A stretch of 64,000 bases of DNA, taken from Conyzicola lurida. GTDB taxonomy: Bacteria > Actinomycetota > Actinomycetes > Actinomycetales > Microbacteriaceae. The DNA lies in assembly GCF_014204935.1 (NCBI RefSeq), contig NZ_JACHMJ010000001.1, positions 2,108,001 through 2,172,000 of the forward strand, in the 5' to 3' direction. Of this stretch, positions 16,526-24,194 are shown one piece after another. Each line of letters starts with the position of its first letter. Position 1 is the stretch's first letter. The notes below the pieces were generated by a model. It was not told the origin of the DNA. It did no database searches and saw only the letters and a program-made list of their open reading frames with translations. Made by a program: the position numbers and the translations under genes.

Positions 16526-19129
16526 ATGACTGACACATTGCCGATCACTCCTGTTGTCGCCTCCACCATCGGACAAGGACTCGAAGCGTCCGGCATCTCC
16601 GCTGGCCCAATTGAGGTACGGCTGTCGCGCGAGCTAATCACGCTCCTTAGCGAACAGCTATATTCGAGCCCGCTAAAGGCCATTGAGGAGTTGGTGATCA
16701 ACTCCTTCGACGCTGATGCGCCAAGCGTTCATGTCATCGCGCCGCTATCCACGATCGAGCCAGTCCTTTCCGTAGCGCCGCTTATCGCGGTCTATGACAC
16801 CGGGGTGGGAATGGACTTGGCAGGACTGTCTGACTTGTGGCGGGTAGGGGCATCCAACAAAAGAACCGAGCAGGTCGAGAAAGTTCGAAAACGCAAGCAG
16901 ATTGGCAAGTTCGGCATTGGGAAGCTCGCCACTTATGCCCTCGCGCGTCGGGTCACCTACATAACGTCGACGGGAATTGGCCACATTTATGCGGTGACTT
17001 TATCGTTCGACGATTTCCACTCCTCCCCAAACGGTGAAGCTGAGGCGCCGGTTCGCCTCGATGTACGTGAGATCGAGACGACCGACATCTTGTCACAGGC
17101 TGCCCTCGCCACGGCTCTGGAGGAGAGTGGCCTCGACCTCTCGACATGCCTCGACAGTGCGTCTCAATGGACACTCGTATTGCTCGAAGAACTCAAGGGC
17201 GTCGTTGAATCGATCTCGGGCAACCGGTTGAAGTGGATACTCTCAACAGCTATGCCACTTGGTGATTTCGAGGTGTTCCTCAATGGAATCGGTATCGAGG
17301 CGAAGAAGAACACCTACGCGCGCATCGCGGAATTCAACATCGCTGAACTACCTCAAAAGCGAATCGATACGTTGAACAGGGCAACGGATTCGGATTGGCG
17401 CGTTGAAACGCTGGATGTCGACAATGACGGCGGACCGCTGAAGCGCTTGGTTTCGAGTCAGCTGCCTAGCGGAGTTAGTGGCAGCGCAATCGTGACAGAC
17501 AAGTCACTGTATGGCGGCAAGAGTAGCGATCTCACTCGCTCACACGGGTTCTTCGTAAAGGTACGCGGACGGCTTATCGGGGAGGAGGACCCCCTATTCG
17601 GCTCACACGCTTTGAGCTACGAGGTATTTAACCGATTCCGCGCGGAGATTGATGCTGACGATCTGGACATAGATGTCACCGCACCTCGCGAAAGCGCGGG
17701 GAATAGCCCCCGCGTGACTGCCCTGCGGGAACTTCTGGTCGAGGTTTTCAACGAGGCCAGGTCCCAGTTCGACATGAAAATGAAGGAAAAAGCGCAGCAC
17801 GGCGCGCGACGAGAGCACGAACGTCACTACGTGTATCCGACTTTCGTGGAAAAGCCCCTCGCTGACGCTTTGGTGCAGACCAATTTCGATGACGACCTGA
17901 ATGCCGGTTCGGAGGCCGATGACTCATGGTTCTACGTCGAAGTACCGACAGCTGAGGACACGAAGACCTTAGTTGCAAGCCTGTATTCGACCGATGAACG
18001 GCAGCCTTACAGCTATCGCTTGGAGCAGCGAGGAAAACAAGAGCGATTGGTGGAGTTTGATCCCACTGAACATAGCTTCACTGTAAATGCGGACCACGAA
18101 CTCGCGCTCGAATTCAAAGACTCACCGAAGTCAATGGATCTTCTCTACCATCTCGCAACTGCCGAAGCGTTGTTGGAGGTCTACCTACGAGAAGCCGGGG
18201 TCGCTGCTCACGTTGTGGGCGAGGTGCTACAAAGACGGGATAACCTCCTTCGCGGTTTGGCAAGAGAACAGATGAATTCCCCAGCAGCAATCGCGCAGGC
18301 CTTGCGCGATTCATCCGATTCAGACACAGAGCTCGAAATCGCGCTGGTAATTGCAGTGAGATCTTTGGGTTTTGTAGCAAAACACTTGGGCAACGGAGGC
18401 AAAGCGGACGGTGTTGCTAGATTCCGCGACTATCCGGATGGTGAGCGAAAAATCACACTTGAGGCAAAAGCCAGCGGCAAGTTGCCGAGCCTCAGCGCTC
18501 TTGACTTTGCAGGATTGCAGGAACACATGGTCGACGAGGGTGCCGATGGTTGTTTGCTCGTCGCTCCGGGATACCCCGGCGGCACTCGTGAAGACGACGC
18601 GGCGGCGGCAAAACGTGCGCAATCCCTGAAAATTAGTTGCTGGACCATTGATCAGCTGGCGCGAGTCGTCGCATCCATGGAAAGACACGACGTTACTGCT
18701 CGCTCAGTAATGCAAATAGTGGCGACAAGATACGCTCCCGCCGAAGTCACACTCGCGGTCGATGCCTTACTAGGCGACAGCGCCGAATCTTCACGTGCCC
18801 TCGCAGCCGAAATGATCGGTGCGATTCGCGAGCTCGAAACGTTCATGTCTGACGACGCCATTCGCGAGCTGTCGATGATTCGAACCGTCTTGGGTTCGCG
18901 AGGGATCAAACCCTCAACTCCAGATGCTCGAATCGCTCTTGAACGTCTTGCGGCGGCCAGCCAAGGTGGAATGACACTTCTTACCGGCGGAGAAAAGTTC
19001 CAGCTAAACGTGGCTGTGGAAGAGTTGGAGCGAAGGGTCGCCGACTGGATTGGTACGGATAGCTCGTCTCGTCGCGCAAGTACTTTTTTCGAGTCGTCTC
19101 ACCACAGAAAAAATCTGCCCGAAATATAG
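16526..19129 (+). CDS. GHKL (MutL/MORC/Hsp90-type) ATPase fused to a PD-(D/E)XK nuclease
   Basis: An 867-residue multidomain protein. The GHKL ATPase has all three boxes: N box KAIEELVINSFDADA (51-65), G1 box DTGVGM (91-96) and G2 box GKFGIGK (127-133). The region to about 400 fits an S5-type transducer (DLDIDVTAPRESAGNSP). A second domain near residues 600-690 reads like a Mrr-type endonuclease: helix ELEIALVIAVRSLGF, KADGVARF with Asp628, then ITLEAKASG with Glu646-x-Lys648, and GADGCLLVAPGY. The C-terminal 170 residues are helical. It follows a methyltransferase gene by 32 bp. ATG at 16526 has GTGGAG just upstream; GTG at 16517 is the alternative. Like its partner it is AT-richer than the surroundings. 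A restriction or antiphage role is inferred. Confidence 0.85.
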   Translation: MTDTLPITPVVASTIGQGLEASGISAGPIEVRLSRELITLLSEQLYSSPLKAIEELVINSFDADAPSVHVIAPLSTIEPVLSVAPLIAVYDTGVGMDLAGLSDLWRVGASNKRTEQVEKVRKRKQIGKFGIGKLATYALARRVTYITSTGIGHIYAVTLSFDDFHSSPNGEAEAPVRLDVREIETTDILSQAALATALEESGLDLSTCLDSASQWTLVLLEELKGVVESISGNRLKWILSTAMPLGDFEVFLNGIGIEAKKNTYARIAEFNIAELPQKRIDTLNRATDSDWRVETLDVDNDGGPLKRLVSSQLPSGVSGSAIVTDKSLYGGKSSDLTRSHGFFVKVRGRLIGEEDPLFGSHALSYEVFNRFRAEIDADDLDIDVTAPRESAGNSPRVTALRELLVEVFNEARSQFDMKMKEKAQHGARREHERHYVYPTFVEKPLADALVQTNFDDDLNAGSEADDSWFYVEVPTAEDTKTLVASLYSTDERQPYSYRLEQRGKQERLVEFDPTEHSFTVNADHELALEFKDSPKSMDLLYHLATAEALLEVYLREAGVAAHVVGEVLQRRDNLLRGLAREQMNSPAAIAQALRDSSDSDTELEIALVIAVRSLGFVAKHLGNGGKADGVARFRDYPDGERKITLEAKASGKLPSLSALDFAGLQEHMVDEGADGCLLVAPGYPGGTREDDAAAAKRAQSLKISCWTIDQLARVVASMERHDVTARSVMQIVATRYAPAEVTLAVDALLGDSAESSRALAAEMIGAIRELETFMSDDAIRELSMIRTVLGSRGIKPSTPDARIALERLAAASQGGMTLLTGGEKFQLNVAVEELERRVADWIGTDSSSRRASTFFESSHHRKNLPEI

Positions 19130-19188
19130 GATGCCGCGAGCTTGGCTATCTGATCCTCAAAGACAACGCGGGCAATCAGTCCGACGGC

Positions 19189-20157
19189 TCAACCAACAAT
19201 GACTCGCTTTCCATGGCGCTTGTTCGTTAGAAATGACGGCGCGAGTCCGTCGACCCGCGCCGCCAACTCAACAGAGTCGATCACAGGCGCGATCTTTCCT
19301 GCTTCGGCGAGCTCGGCGAGCGACCCGAGATCCGAGGCATTCGTCACCGAATTGAAGCCCACCAGGCGCTGCTTCGAGCCCAGGGCGCGCAACGGGGCGA
19401 GCATCGAGCGGGTGAGGCCGCCGAGCAGGCGCGAACCGCCCTCTCCCCCGACGAGCACGAGGGTTCCGGTCGGCGCGAGGATGCGACGCAGGGACGGGAT
19501 CGGTCGCATGCCGGCCAGATCCAAGATGAGGTCGTACCGGGCGTCGAGAGTCGTGATGTCCGTCACCGTGTAGTCGATGACCTCGTCGGCGCCGAGAGAC
19601 TTCACGAAGCCGACCTTCGAGGTGCTGCATACCCCGGTCACGTGCGCACCGGAGGCCCGAGCGATCTGCGTCGCGAAGATGCCCACTCCGCCGGCTGCTC
19701 CGATGACGAGAACACGCTGGCCCGGCTGCAGGCGCCCGGCGTCGCGCAACGCGTGAAGTGCGGTCGCGCCCGAGGTCGGCAGACACGCGGCCTGCTCGAA
19801 CGTGAGCGAGGCCGGCTTGGGCGCGATCTTCGCGGCCGACGCACGGGCGAATTCAGCGAGGCCCGCGGACACCACGCCGAACACCTCGTCTCCCGGGGCG
19901 TAGGCCGTGACGGCGGCACCGACCGAATGGACGACGCCCGCGACATCCATGCCCCTGATTCTCTGCCGCGGGCCACGGAGGCCGACGAACGGACGCACAA
20001 TCAGCGGCAGCCCGGTCATGAGGTGGGTGTCGCCGATGTTGAGCGCGGTCGCGCGCACGTCGACAAGCACGTCGTCGGCGCCGATGGTGGGTACGGGAAC
20101 GTCCGCGAGATGGAGCACCGAGGAGTCGCCGTAGCGGTCCTGCACTATCGCTTTCAT
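19189..20157 (-). CDS. MDR-family NAD(P)-dependent oxidoreductase (zinc-free type)
   Basis: A 322-residue medium-chain dehydrogenase/reductase. GroES-like domain: MKAIVQDRYG to about residue 120, with GMDVAGVVHSVGAAVTAYAPGDEVFG. Rossmann motif VLVIGAAGGVGIFATQIARASGAHVTGVCST lies near 145-175. The catalytic-zinc cysteine and histidine set is lacking, so it resembles quinone or enoyl reductases. ATG at 20157 overlaps or abuts the HTH gene upstream (its stop is at 20159), giving the operon membrane protein - XRE regulator - MDR. A start at 20196 would add residues outside the domain and overlap the regulator. Its 3' end is the right border of the AT-richer island, and the C-terminus appears complete. 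Confidence 0.88.
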   Translation of the reverse strand: MKAIVQDRYGDSSVLHLADVPVPTIGADDVLVDVRATALNIGDTHLMTGLPLIVRPFVGLRGPRQRIRGMDVAGVVHSVGAAVTAYAPGDEVFGVVSAGLAEFARASAAKIAPKPASLTFEQAACLPTSGATALHALRDAGRLQPGQRVLVIGAAGGVGIFATQIARASGAHVTGVCSTSKVGFVKSLGADEVIDYTVTDITTLDARYDLILDLAGMRPIPSLRRILAPTGTLVLVGGEGGSRLLGGLTRSMLAPLRALGSKQRLVGFNSVTNASDLGSLAELAEAGKIAPVIDSVELAARVDGLAPSFLTNKRHGKRVIVG

Positions 20158-20158
20158 G

Positions 20159-20374
20159 TCAGCCTCCGTAGTGGAATACGTCGTCGAGGGGCACATCGAA
20201 CTCGCGGGCGATCTGGAACGCCACCTCCAGCGAGGGCGAATAGCGGCCCTGCTCGATCGCGATGACGGTCTGCCGGGTCACTCCGATGCGGTCGGCCAGG
20301 TCGGCCTGCGTCATGTCGCCGGCCGCGGCCCGCAGCGCCCGGATGTTGTTCGTCACCTTCGTCGCCTTCACCAC
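20159..20374 (-). CDS. Small XRE-family HTH regulator
   Basis: A 71-residue single-domain helix-turn-helix protein. NNIRALRAAAGDMTQADLAD, then IGVTRQTVIAIEQGRYSPSL, are helices 1-4 of the Cro/XRE fold, ending FDVPLDDVFHYGG. These YozG/YgzD-like small regulators are usually paired with a membrane protein, as here. GTG at 20374 (or the next codon, GTG 20371) lies two bases after the upstream stop. Likely autorepressor: two 21-bp imperfect palindromes flank the operon promoter. Confidence 0.9.
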   Translation of the reverse strand: MVKATKVTNNIRALRAAAGDMTQADLADRIGVTRQTVIAIEQGRYSPSLEVAFQIAREFDVPLDDVFHYGG

Positions 20375-20376
20375 TC

Positions 20377-20796
20377 TCAGAACCCCCGGCGGTAGATGAC
20401 GACCCGGGTGATCGAGCCGAGCACGGTCGAGAGCGCGAAGCCGAGGTAGAGGGCGTTGGCGATGTAGAAGTAGTCGGCCTCGACGATCGCGAGAAGCAGT
20501 GCGCCGAGGGTTCCGATCACGAGGAACGACTGCCCCACCCGGTCGCCGACGCGGGCGATGTCGCGGTCGCGCACGTCTTTCTTCTGGTCGCTGCGGGGCG
20601 TGACGATGCCCACCGCGATGCTGACGACGATGGCCGTGACGATTGCGCCGCCGATCGTCCACAGCATGGCCGGCACGTAGTCGACGTCGACGAGGGGCAT
20701 GGATGCCGCCTGCCGCAGGATCACCGCGACGTAGACGCCGTACAACACGACGGACACCACGAGCTGGATCCAGGACTGCCGTTCTTCGAGAGTCAT
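20377..20796 (-). CDS. Four-helix membrane protein paired with an XRE regulator
   Basis: A 139-residue integral membrane protein with four hydrophobic segments: LVVSVVLYGVYVAVIL, the stretch AMLWTIGGAIVTAIVVSIAV, SFLVIGTLGALLLAIVEAD and YIANALYLGFALSTVLGSI. The short loop after segment 2 is charged (TPRSDQKKDVRDRD). Family not firmly recognised; membrane proteins of this size commonly accompany small XRE regulators. ATG at 20796 follows GGAGGT at a good distance, which decides the start. It is the first gene of the operon. Confidence 0.82.
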   Translation of the reverse strand: MTLEERQSWIQLVVSVVLYGVYVAVILRQAASMPLVDVDYVPAMLWTIGGAIVTAIVVSIAVGIVTPRSDQKKDVRDRDIARVGDRVGQSFLVIGTLGALLLAIVEADYFYIANALYLGFALSTVLGSITRVVIYRRGF

Positions 20797-20806
20797 CGCA
20801 CACCTC

Positions 20807-20874
20807 CGTGTCAAAGATTCTTTACATGGATGACGGTAGGGGCGACGGGGCTTCGTGTCAAGAATGTTTTACAT
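20807..20874 (-). promoter_or_regulatory. Promoter flanked by twin 21-bp operators
   Basis: Two copies of an imperfectly palindromic 21-mer (20807-20827 and 20854-20874; 17 of 21 bases identical; core TGTCAA-N6-TTTACA or TTTACA-like) are spaced 47 bp apart. On the minus strand TTGACA (20861-20856) lies in the upstream copy, 17 nt from TACCGT (20838-20833); the downstream copy covers the expected transcription start. This is a classic autorepression layout. Confidence 0.65.
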
Positions 20875-20962
20875 CGCGGTTCGGTCAGCGCTGTGCTCGA
20901 TCGGCCCGCGCACTTAGAGTGAGGAGAAATCCCCTTCCTGTCTGCGCGAGATTGGAACCGCT

Positions 20963-21313
20963 GTGAGCCTCACTCTCTGGATCGCGATCGGCGCCACCGT
21001 GACCGTCGTCGGCACCGTGTGGCAGGTCATCACGTCCGCGCGCACGGGACTCGACTCGATGCGCCATTTCTTGGCGGCTCAGAACTCGATCGTGCAGCGC
21101 GAGGTCGGCGAGGCGAAGAACAGGTTCTCCCGACTTCGGGTCGTCAAGCGGCGCCGCGCCTCCCAAGCCGTGCTGGCGAAGGCGGCGAATCTGCTCGACG
21201 CAGACGAGCTCCGGCTGTCACAGGCATACAACCGTCAGGCCTGGGGCTGGGGGTTAGTGACTCTCGGCGCGGTCATTGGGGCGATTGCGGCCTGGGTTGA
21301 TGTTGCTGCGTGA
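20963..21313 (+). CDS. Hypothetical two-helix membrane protein
   Basis: A 116-residue protein of unknown family. It has one hydrophobic helix at the N-terminus (LTLWIAIGATVTVVGTVWQV), a basic, probably cytoplasmic, middle with KRRRASQAVLAK, and a second helix at the C-terminus (WGWGLVTLGAVIGAIAAW). It starts with GTG at 20963, without a clear ribosome-binding site in the immediate 10 bases. It is divergent from the XRE operon, and a dispersed repeat follows its stop. A CDS is supported by codon bias and the regular membrane segments. Confidence 0.7.
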   Translation: MSLTLWIAIGATVTVVGTVWQVITSARTGLDSMRHFLAAQNSIVQREVGEAKNRFSRLRVVKRRRASQAVLAKAANLLDADELRLSQAYNRQAWGWGLVTLGAVIGAIAAWVDVAA

Positions 21314-21320
21314 ATCACAT

Positions 21321-21342
21321 GGATTTCGACAGGCTCAATCCG
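21321..21342 (+). repeat. Dispersed intergenic repeat, variant copy
   Basis: A copy with TCAATCC in place of TCAACCC, between the convergent membrane-protein and TetR genes. Confidence 0.8.
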
Positions 21343-21937
21343 CCACGGGGGCGATTGCGGCCAGGGCGGCGTCCAGGGTGGCGCCGGCCGCGTGGCGGTC
21401 TACCCGCACGATCGCCATCGAGGCGAAGATCAGGCCAGTGACCGTGGTGGTGAGGAGTTCGCGGGCGGGCGTGTCCAGGTCGGGACGCCTCGTCGCGACG
21501 CCCGCGGTTACGCCGGCGCGAAGCTCGGCCACGTAGCGCGCGACCACATCCTGCACCGCGGCCTCGCGCCCGACGGGCGACCCGGTGGCGTTGAGCAGCA
21601 GACAGCCGTTGGCCGCGAGCGACGACGGCTCGTCGACCATCGCGCGGCGGAGCCCGCGGATGTAATTCTCGAGCGCGTCCGACGCGACTAGCGGCGACGC
21701 GAGCGGGGCGAGACGAGGGCGCACGACGTCGTCGAGGTACGACTCGACCGCGGCGTCGAAGAGGCCGCGCTTGCTGCCGAACGAGTGGTACAGGCTGGAC
21801 CGGTTCAGTCCGGTGGCGCTTTCGAGGTCGGCGACGGCGGTGTTCTCGTAGCCGCTCCCCCAGAAAACGTCGCGGGCCGCGAGCACGACGTCGGTGTCGA
21901 CAAACGTCTTCGATCGTCCCACGTCAGGCTCCGTCAT
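21335..21937 (-). CDS. TetR/AcrR-family transcriptional regulator
   Basis: A 200-residue TetR-type repressor. The HTH lies at about residues 15-62: VVLAARDVFWGSGYENTAVADLESATGLNRSSLYHSFGSKRGLF, with the SLYHSFGSK turn of the AcuR/NemR-like subgroup. The C-terminal domain resembles those sensing reactive electrophiles or quinones. It is divergent from an MDR oxidoreductase gene, and a 13-bp perfect inverted repeat lies between them, so it most likely represses both genes. Its 3' end overlaps the dispersed repeat. Confidence 0.9.
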   Translation of the reverse strand: MTEPDVGRSKTFVDTDVVLAARDVFWGSGYENTAVADLESATGLNRSSLYHSFGSKRGLFDAAVESYLDDVVRPRLAPLASPLVASDALENYIRGLRRAMVDEPSSLAANGCLLLNATGSPVGREAAVQDVVARYVAELRAGVTAGVATRRPDLDTPARELLTTTVTGLIFASMAIVRVDRHAAGATLDAALAAIAPVAD

Positions 21938-21946
21938 CCGCTCATT

Positions 21947-21986
21947 TGAACTGGTCGTTGCAGTATATAGTGAAACGACCAGTTCA
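21947..21986. promoter_or_regulatory. Operator between TetR and MDR genes
   Basis: TGAACTGGTCGTT at 21947-21959 and its exact reverse complement at 21974-21986, with a 14-base centre holding TATACT/TATAGT boxes for both directions. TATACT (minus, 21967-21962) would drive the TetR gene and TATAGT (plus, 21966-21971) the MDR gene. A repressor bound here would block both. Confidence 0.75.
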
Positions 21987-22044
21987 GTTCGACGAGCAGC
22001 GTTGCAGCCGAGTGAGCATCACGAATAGGAAAGCCGGTACTGCC

Positions 22045-23022
22045 ATGCGCGCCATCATCCATCACGAGTTCGGTGAGCCCAACGCGGTTCTCGCCGTCGA
22101 GAACATCGACCTGCCGGAGCCCTCCGCCAGCGAGGTGCGGGTGCGCCTGCTGCTGTCGCCGATCCACAACCACGACCTCTGGACCGTGCGCGGCACCTAC
22201 GGGTTCAAGCCCGAGCTGCCCGCCCGCGCCGGCACCGAAGCCGTCGGCGTCGTCGACGCGCTCGGCGCCGACGTCACGCACCTCGAGGTCGGCCAGCGCG
22301 TCGCCACCGGCGGAACGTTCGGCGTCTGGGCCGAGTACTTCATCGCCAAGGCCGCGTCACTGATCCCCGTCGACGAGTCACTGACCGACGAGGTCGCCGC
22401 GCAGCTGGTCTCGATGCCGTTCAGCGCGATCAGCCTGCTCGACACGCTCGACCTCGGCGAGGGCGACTGGCTGCTGCAGAACGCCGCAAACGGCGCCGTG
22501 GGACGCCTCGTCGCCCAACTCGCAGTCGCGCGCGGCATCAACGTCGTCGGACTCGTGCGCAAGCCCGAGCGCGTCGCCGAACTCGAGGCGCAGGGCATCA
22601 CCAACGTCGTCGCCACCGAGACCGACGGGTGGCAGGAGAAGGTTAAGCAGATCACGGGCGACTCCCCCATCACGACCGCGCTCGACTCCGTGGGCGGCAG
22701 CGCCTCGGGCGACCTCACGTCGTTGCTCGCCGAGAACGGCACCCTCATCGTCTTCGGCGCGATGGCGTCGCCCGTGATGGAGATCCGCTCGGGCGGCATC
22801 ATCTTCAACAACCTCACCGTCAAGGGATTCTGGGGCAGCAAGGTCATGGGCTCGATGGCTCCGCAGAAGCGGAGCGAACTGCTCGGCGAGTTGGCGCTGC
22901 GGATTCGGACCGGGGCACTCACCCTTCCGGTCGAGGCGACCTACTCGTTCTACGACGTGCGCACGGCGAGTGAGGCGAACTTCATCGAGGGGCGTGGCGG
23001 GAAGGTTTTGCTGCGGCCGTAG
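22045..23022 (+). CDS. MDR-family zinc-binding-dehydrogenase-like oxidoreductase
   Basis: A 325-residue MDR protein. GroES-like part: MRAIIHHEFGEPNAVLAVEN, then HNHDLWTVRGTYG and AGTEAVGVVDALG. Rossmann part: WLLQNAANGAVGRLVAQLAVARGINVVGLVR, where the usual GAGGGVG is replaced by NAANGAVG. Related to quinone reductases and to trans-2-enoyl-CoA reductase-like proteins, where the NAAN/NGANS loop also occurs. ATG 22045 is preferred to 21946, which lies upstream of the operator. Divergent and probably induced when the TetR repressor is released. Confidence 0.88.
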   Translation: MRAIIHHEFGEPNAVLAVENIDLPEPSASEVRVRLLLSPIHNHDLWTVRGTYGFKPELPARAGTEAVGVVDALGADVTHLEVGQRVATGGTFGVWAEYFIAKAASLIPVDESLTDEVAAQLVSMPFSAISLLDTLDLGEGDWLLQNAANGAVGRLVAQLAVARGINVVGLVRKPERVAELEAQGITNVVATETDGWQEKVKQITGDSPITTALDSVGGSASGDLTSLLAENGTLIVFGAMASPVMEIRSGGIIFNNLTVKGFWGSKVMGSMAPQKRSELLGELALRIRTGALTLPVEATYSFYDVRTASEANFIEGRGGKVLLRP

Positions 23023-23027
23023 AGCTG

Positions 23028-23453
23028 TCAGACCGGCGGCGGCATCCGCTTGCCGGTCTCCAGCACGGTCTTGAGGTTGCTCAGCAGGTAGACCCAGCCC
23101 TCGGCGATCTCGGTCGCGACCGGGCTCTGGATCGGCAGGCCCCGGTGCGTCAGGGTGACGCGGGTGAGCGGGCCGATCGGCGTCAGCCTCCATTCCACCT
23201 CGGTGGTCGGGGCGCCGCTGACGGACTCGACCCACACGGGCCGGAACGTCGTGACGAGCCGCTTCTGCGGCTCGATCGCCACGACGACGCCGTGAATATG
23301 GATGTCGCCGGCGGGGCCGTAGTTGGTCACCGGCTCCCCGACGACCCAGCTCGACTCGATGCGGTTGTCGAAGTACCAGCCGCCCGTCCCCGCAAGGAGG
23401 GCCGCCCAGACCTGCTCGGGCGACGCATTGATGACGATCGAGTCGACGGTCAT
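23028..23453 (-). CDS. SRPBCC (AHSA1-like) domain protein
   Basis: A 141-residue single SRPBCC/Bet v1-like domain of the AHSA1 group. It begins DSIVINASPEQVWAALLAGTGGWYFDN, contains VVAIEPQKRLVTTFRPVW and ends WVYLLSNLKTVLETGK, all typical. These proteins bind hydrophobic ligands, and the role is often undefined. It is convergent with the MDR gene (5 bp between stops) and is preceded, 7 bp upstream, by a 54-codon gene on the same strand. The usual ArsR regulator partner is absent. Confidence 0.88.
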   Translation of the reverse strand: MTVDSIVINASPEQVWAALLAGTGGWYFDNRIESSWVVGEPVTNYGPAGDIHIHGVVVAIEPQKRLVTTFRPVWVESVSGAPTTEVEWRLTPIGPLTRVTLTHRGLPIQSPVATEIAEGWVYLLSNLKTVLETGKRMPPPV

Positions 23454-23460
23454 GGCGTGC

Positions 23461-23625
23461 TCAGCTGGTCGGGTTGGTCTGTCCGGAGTTCGCCAGCCGG
23501 ACGATCCACTCGGGCGTGGGGATCTTGTCTTGGCGATCGAGCTTGACCCGGATCTGCGCTGCGAGGATGCTCTCCTCCGGCGACGGCTTCGAGGCCTCGC
23601 GCTGGGGAACGTCTCTCGGATTCAT
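23461..23625 (-). CDS. Small hypothetical protein (54 aa) cotranscribed with SRPBCC
   Basis: A 54-residue open frame, MNPRDVPQREASKPSPEES to the end QTNPTS, with a strong AGGAGG site six bases before ATG 23625. It ends seven bases before the SRPBCC start, so the two should share an mRNA. The sequence is mixed-charge with a short amphipathic part (ILAAQIRVKLDRQ, EWIVRLANSG). I do not recognise a family. Strong ribosome-binding site, spacing and codon bias support it as a gene. Confidence 0.65.
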   Translation of the reverse strand: MNPRDVPQREASKPSPEESILAAQIRVKLDRQDKIPTPEWIVRLANSGQTNPTS

Positions 23626-23660
23626 GTCGCCCTCCTACCTGGCTCCACTCGTGCTGCCAA

Positions 23661-24086
23661 TTATCGTCTCGGCCGCTGGAAAAAGCCATCGATGCGCATG
23701 CCCGCCCGGGTGGCGACGCCGAGTGGTTTCGGCGCCGGATCGTCGTGCGGTTCCTCCTCACCGGTGGGCCGCTGCAGTGCCTCGTCGGTGAACCACTTGA
23801 TGGTCACACGGATGAACGTGCGCTCGTCGGCGTCACGCGTTTTCATAGATCCGAGGATCTCGAGGCCGGCGAGACGGATGTACTTGTCGGCCGACGTCGT
23901 CATGTTGAGCGCGGATTCGGCGCGGCGCCACCAGCGCTCGCGCGACGCGTTGCGGGTGGCCGCGGCGTAGGCGACGACGGCGGCGACCACGGCGAGGATC
24001 CCGGCGAAGCCCGACGACATCACGAAGTCGGAGAACCAGTCGACGCACCAGCCGCCCAGGGCGTAGGTGCAGGTCGCGGTGGTCAC
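23661..24086 (-). CDS. Hypothetical membrane-anchored protein
   Basis: A protein of about 141 residues from GTG 24086, unassigned. A hydrophobic helix (SGFAGILAVVAAVVAYAAAT) lies near the N-terminus, then a soluble part SRERWWRRAESALNMTTSAD, LAGLEILGSMKTRDADERTF and a polar C-terminus rich in Pro and acidic residues. The start is uncertain: ATG 24023 (MSSGFAG) and a longer frame from 24182 are alternatives, and none has a clear ribosome-binding site. I could not link it to a pathway; neighbours on both sides are also on the minus strand but unrelated. Confidence 0.6.
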   Translation of the reverse strand: MTTATCTYALGGWCVDWFSDFVMSSGFAGILAVVAAVVAYAAATRNASRERWWRRAESALNMTTSADKYIRLAGLEILGSMKTRDADERTFIRVTIKWFTDEALQRPTGEEEPHDDPAPKPLGVATRAGMRIDGFFQRPRR

Positions 24087-24194
24087 CTGGCTAGCGTGGC
24101 AGGCGGGGGTCGAGGGGTGAAGCGGTTGACGAGGTGCGGGGTTGGGGTAGGAGTTTCGATACGGCCGCGGCCGCCTACTCAACCACCGCGGCGG

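Noticed and set aside
19130-19188. Search for an attachment site at the right island border
   Set aside because: No tRNA end, integrase or direct repeat matching the left border could be found by eye.
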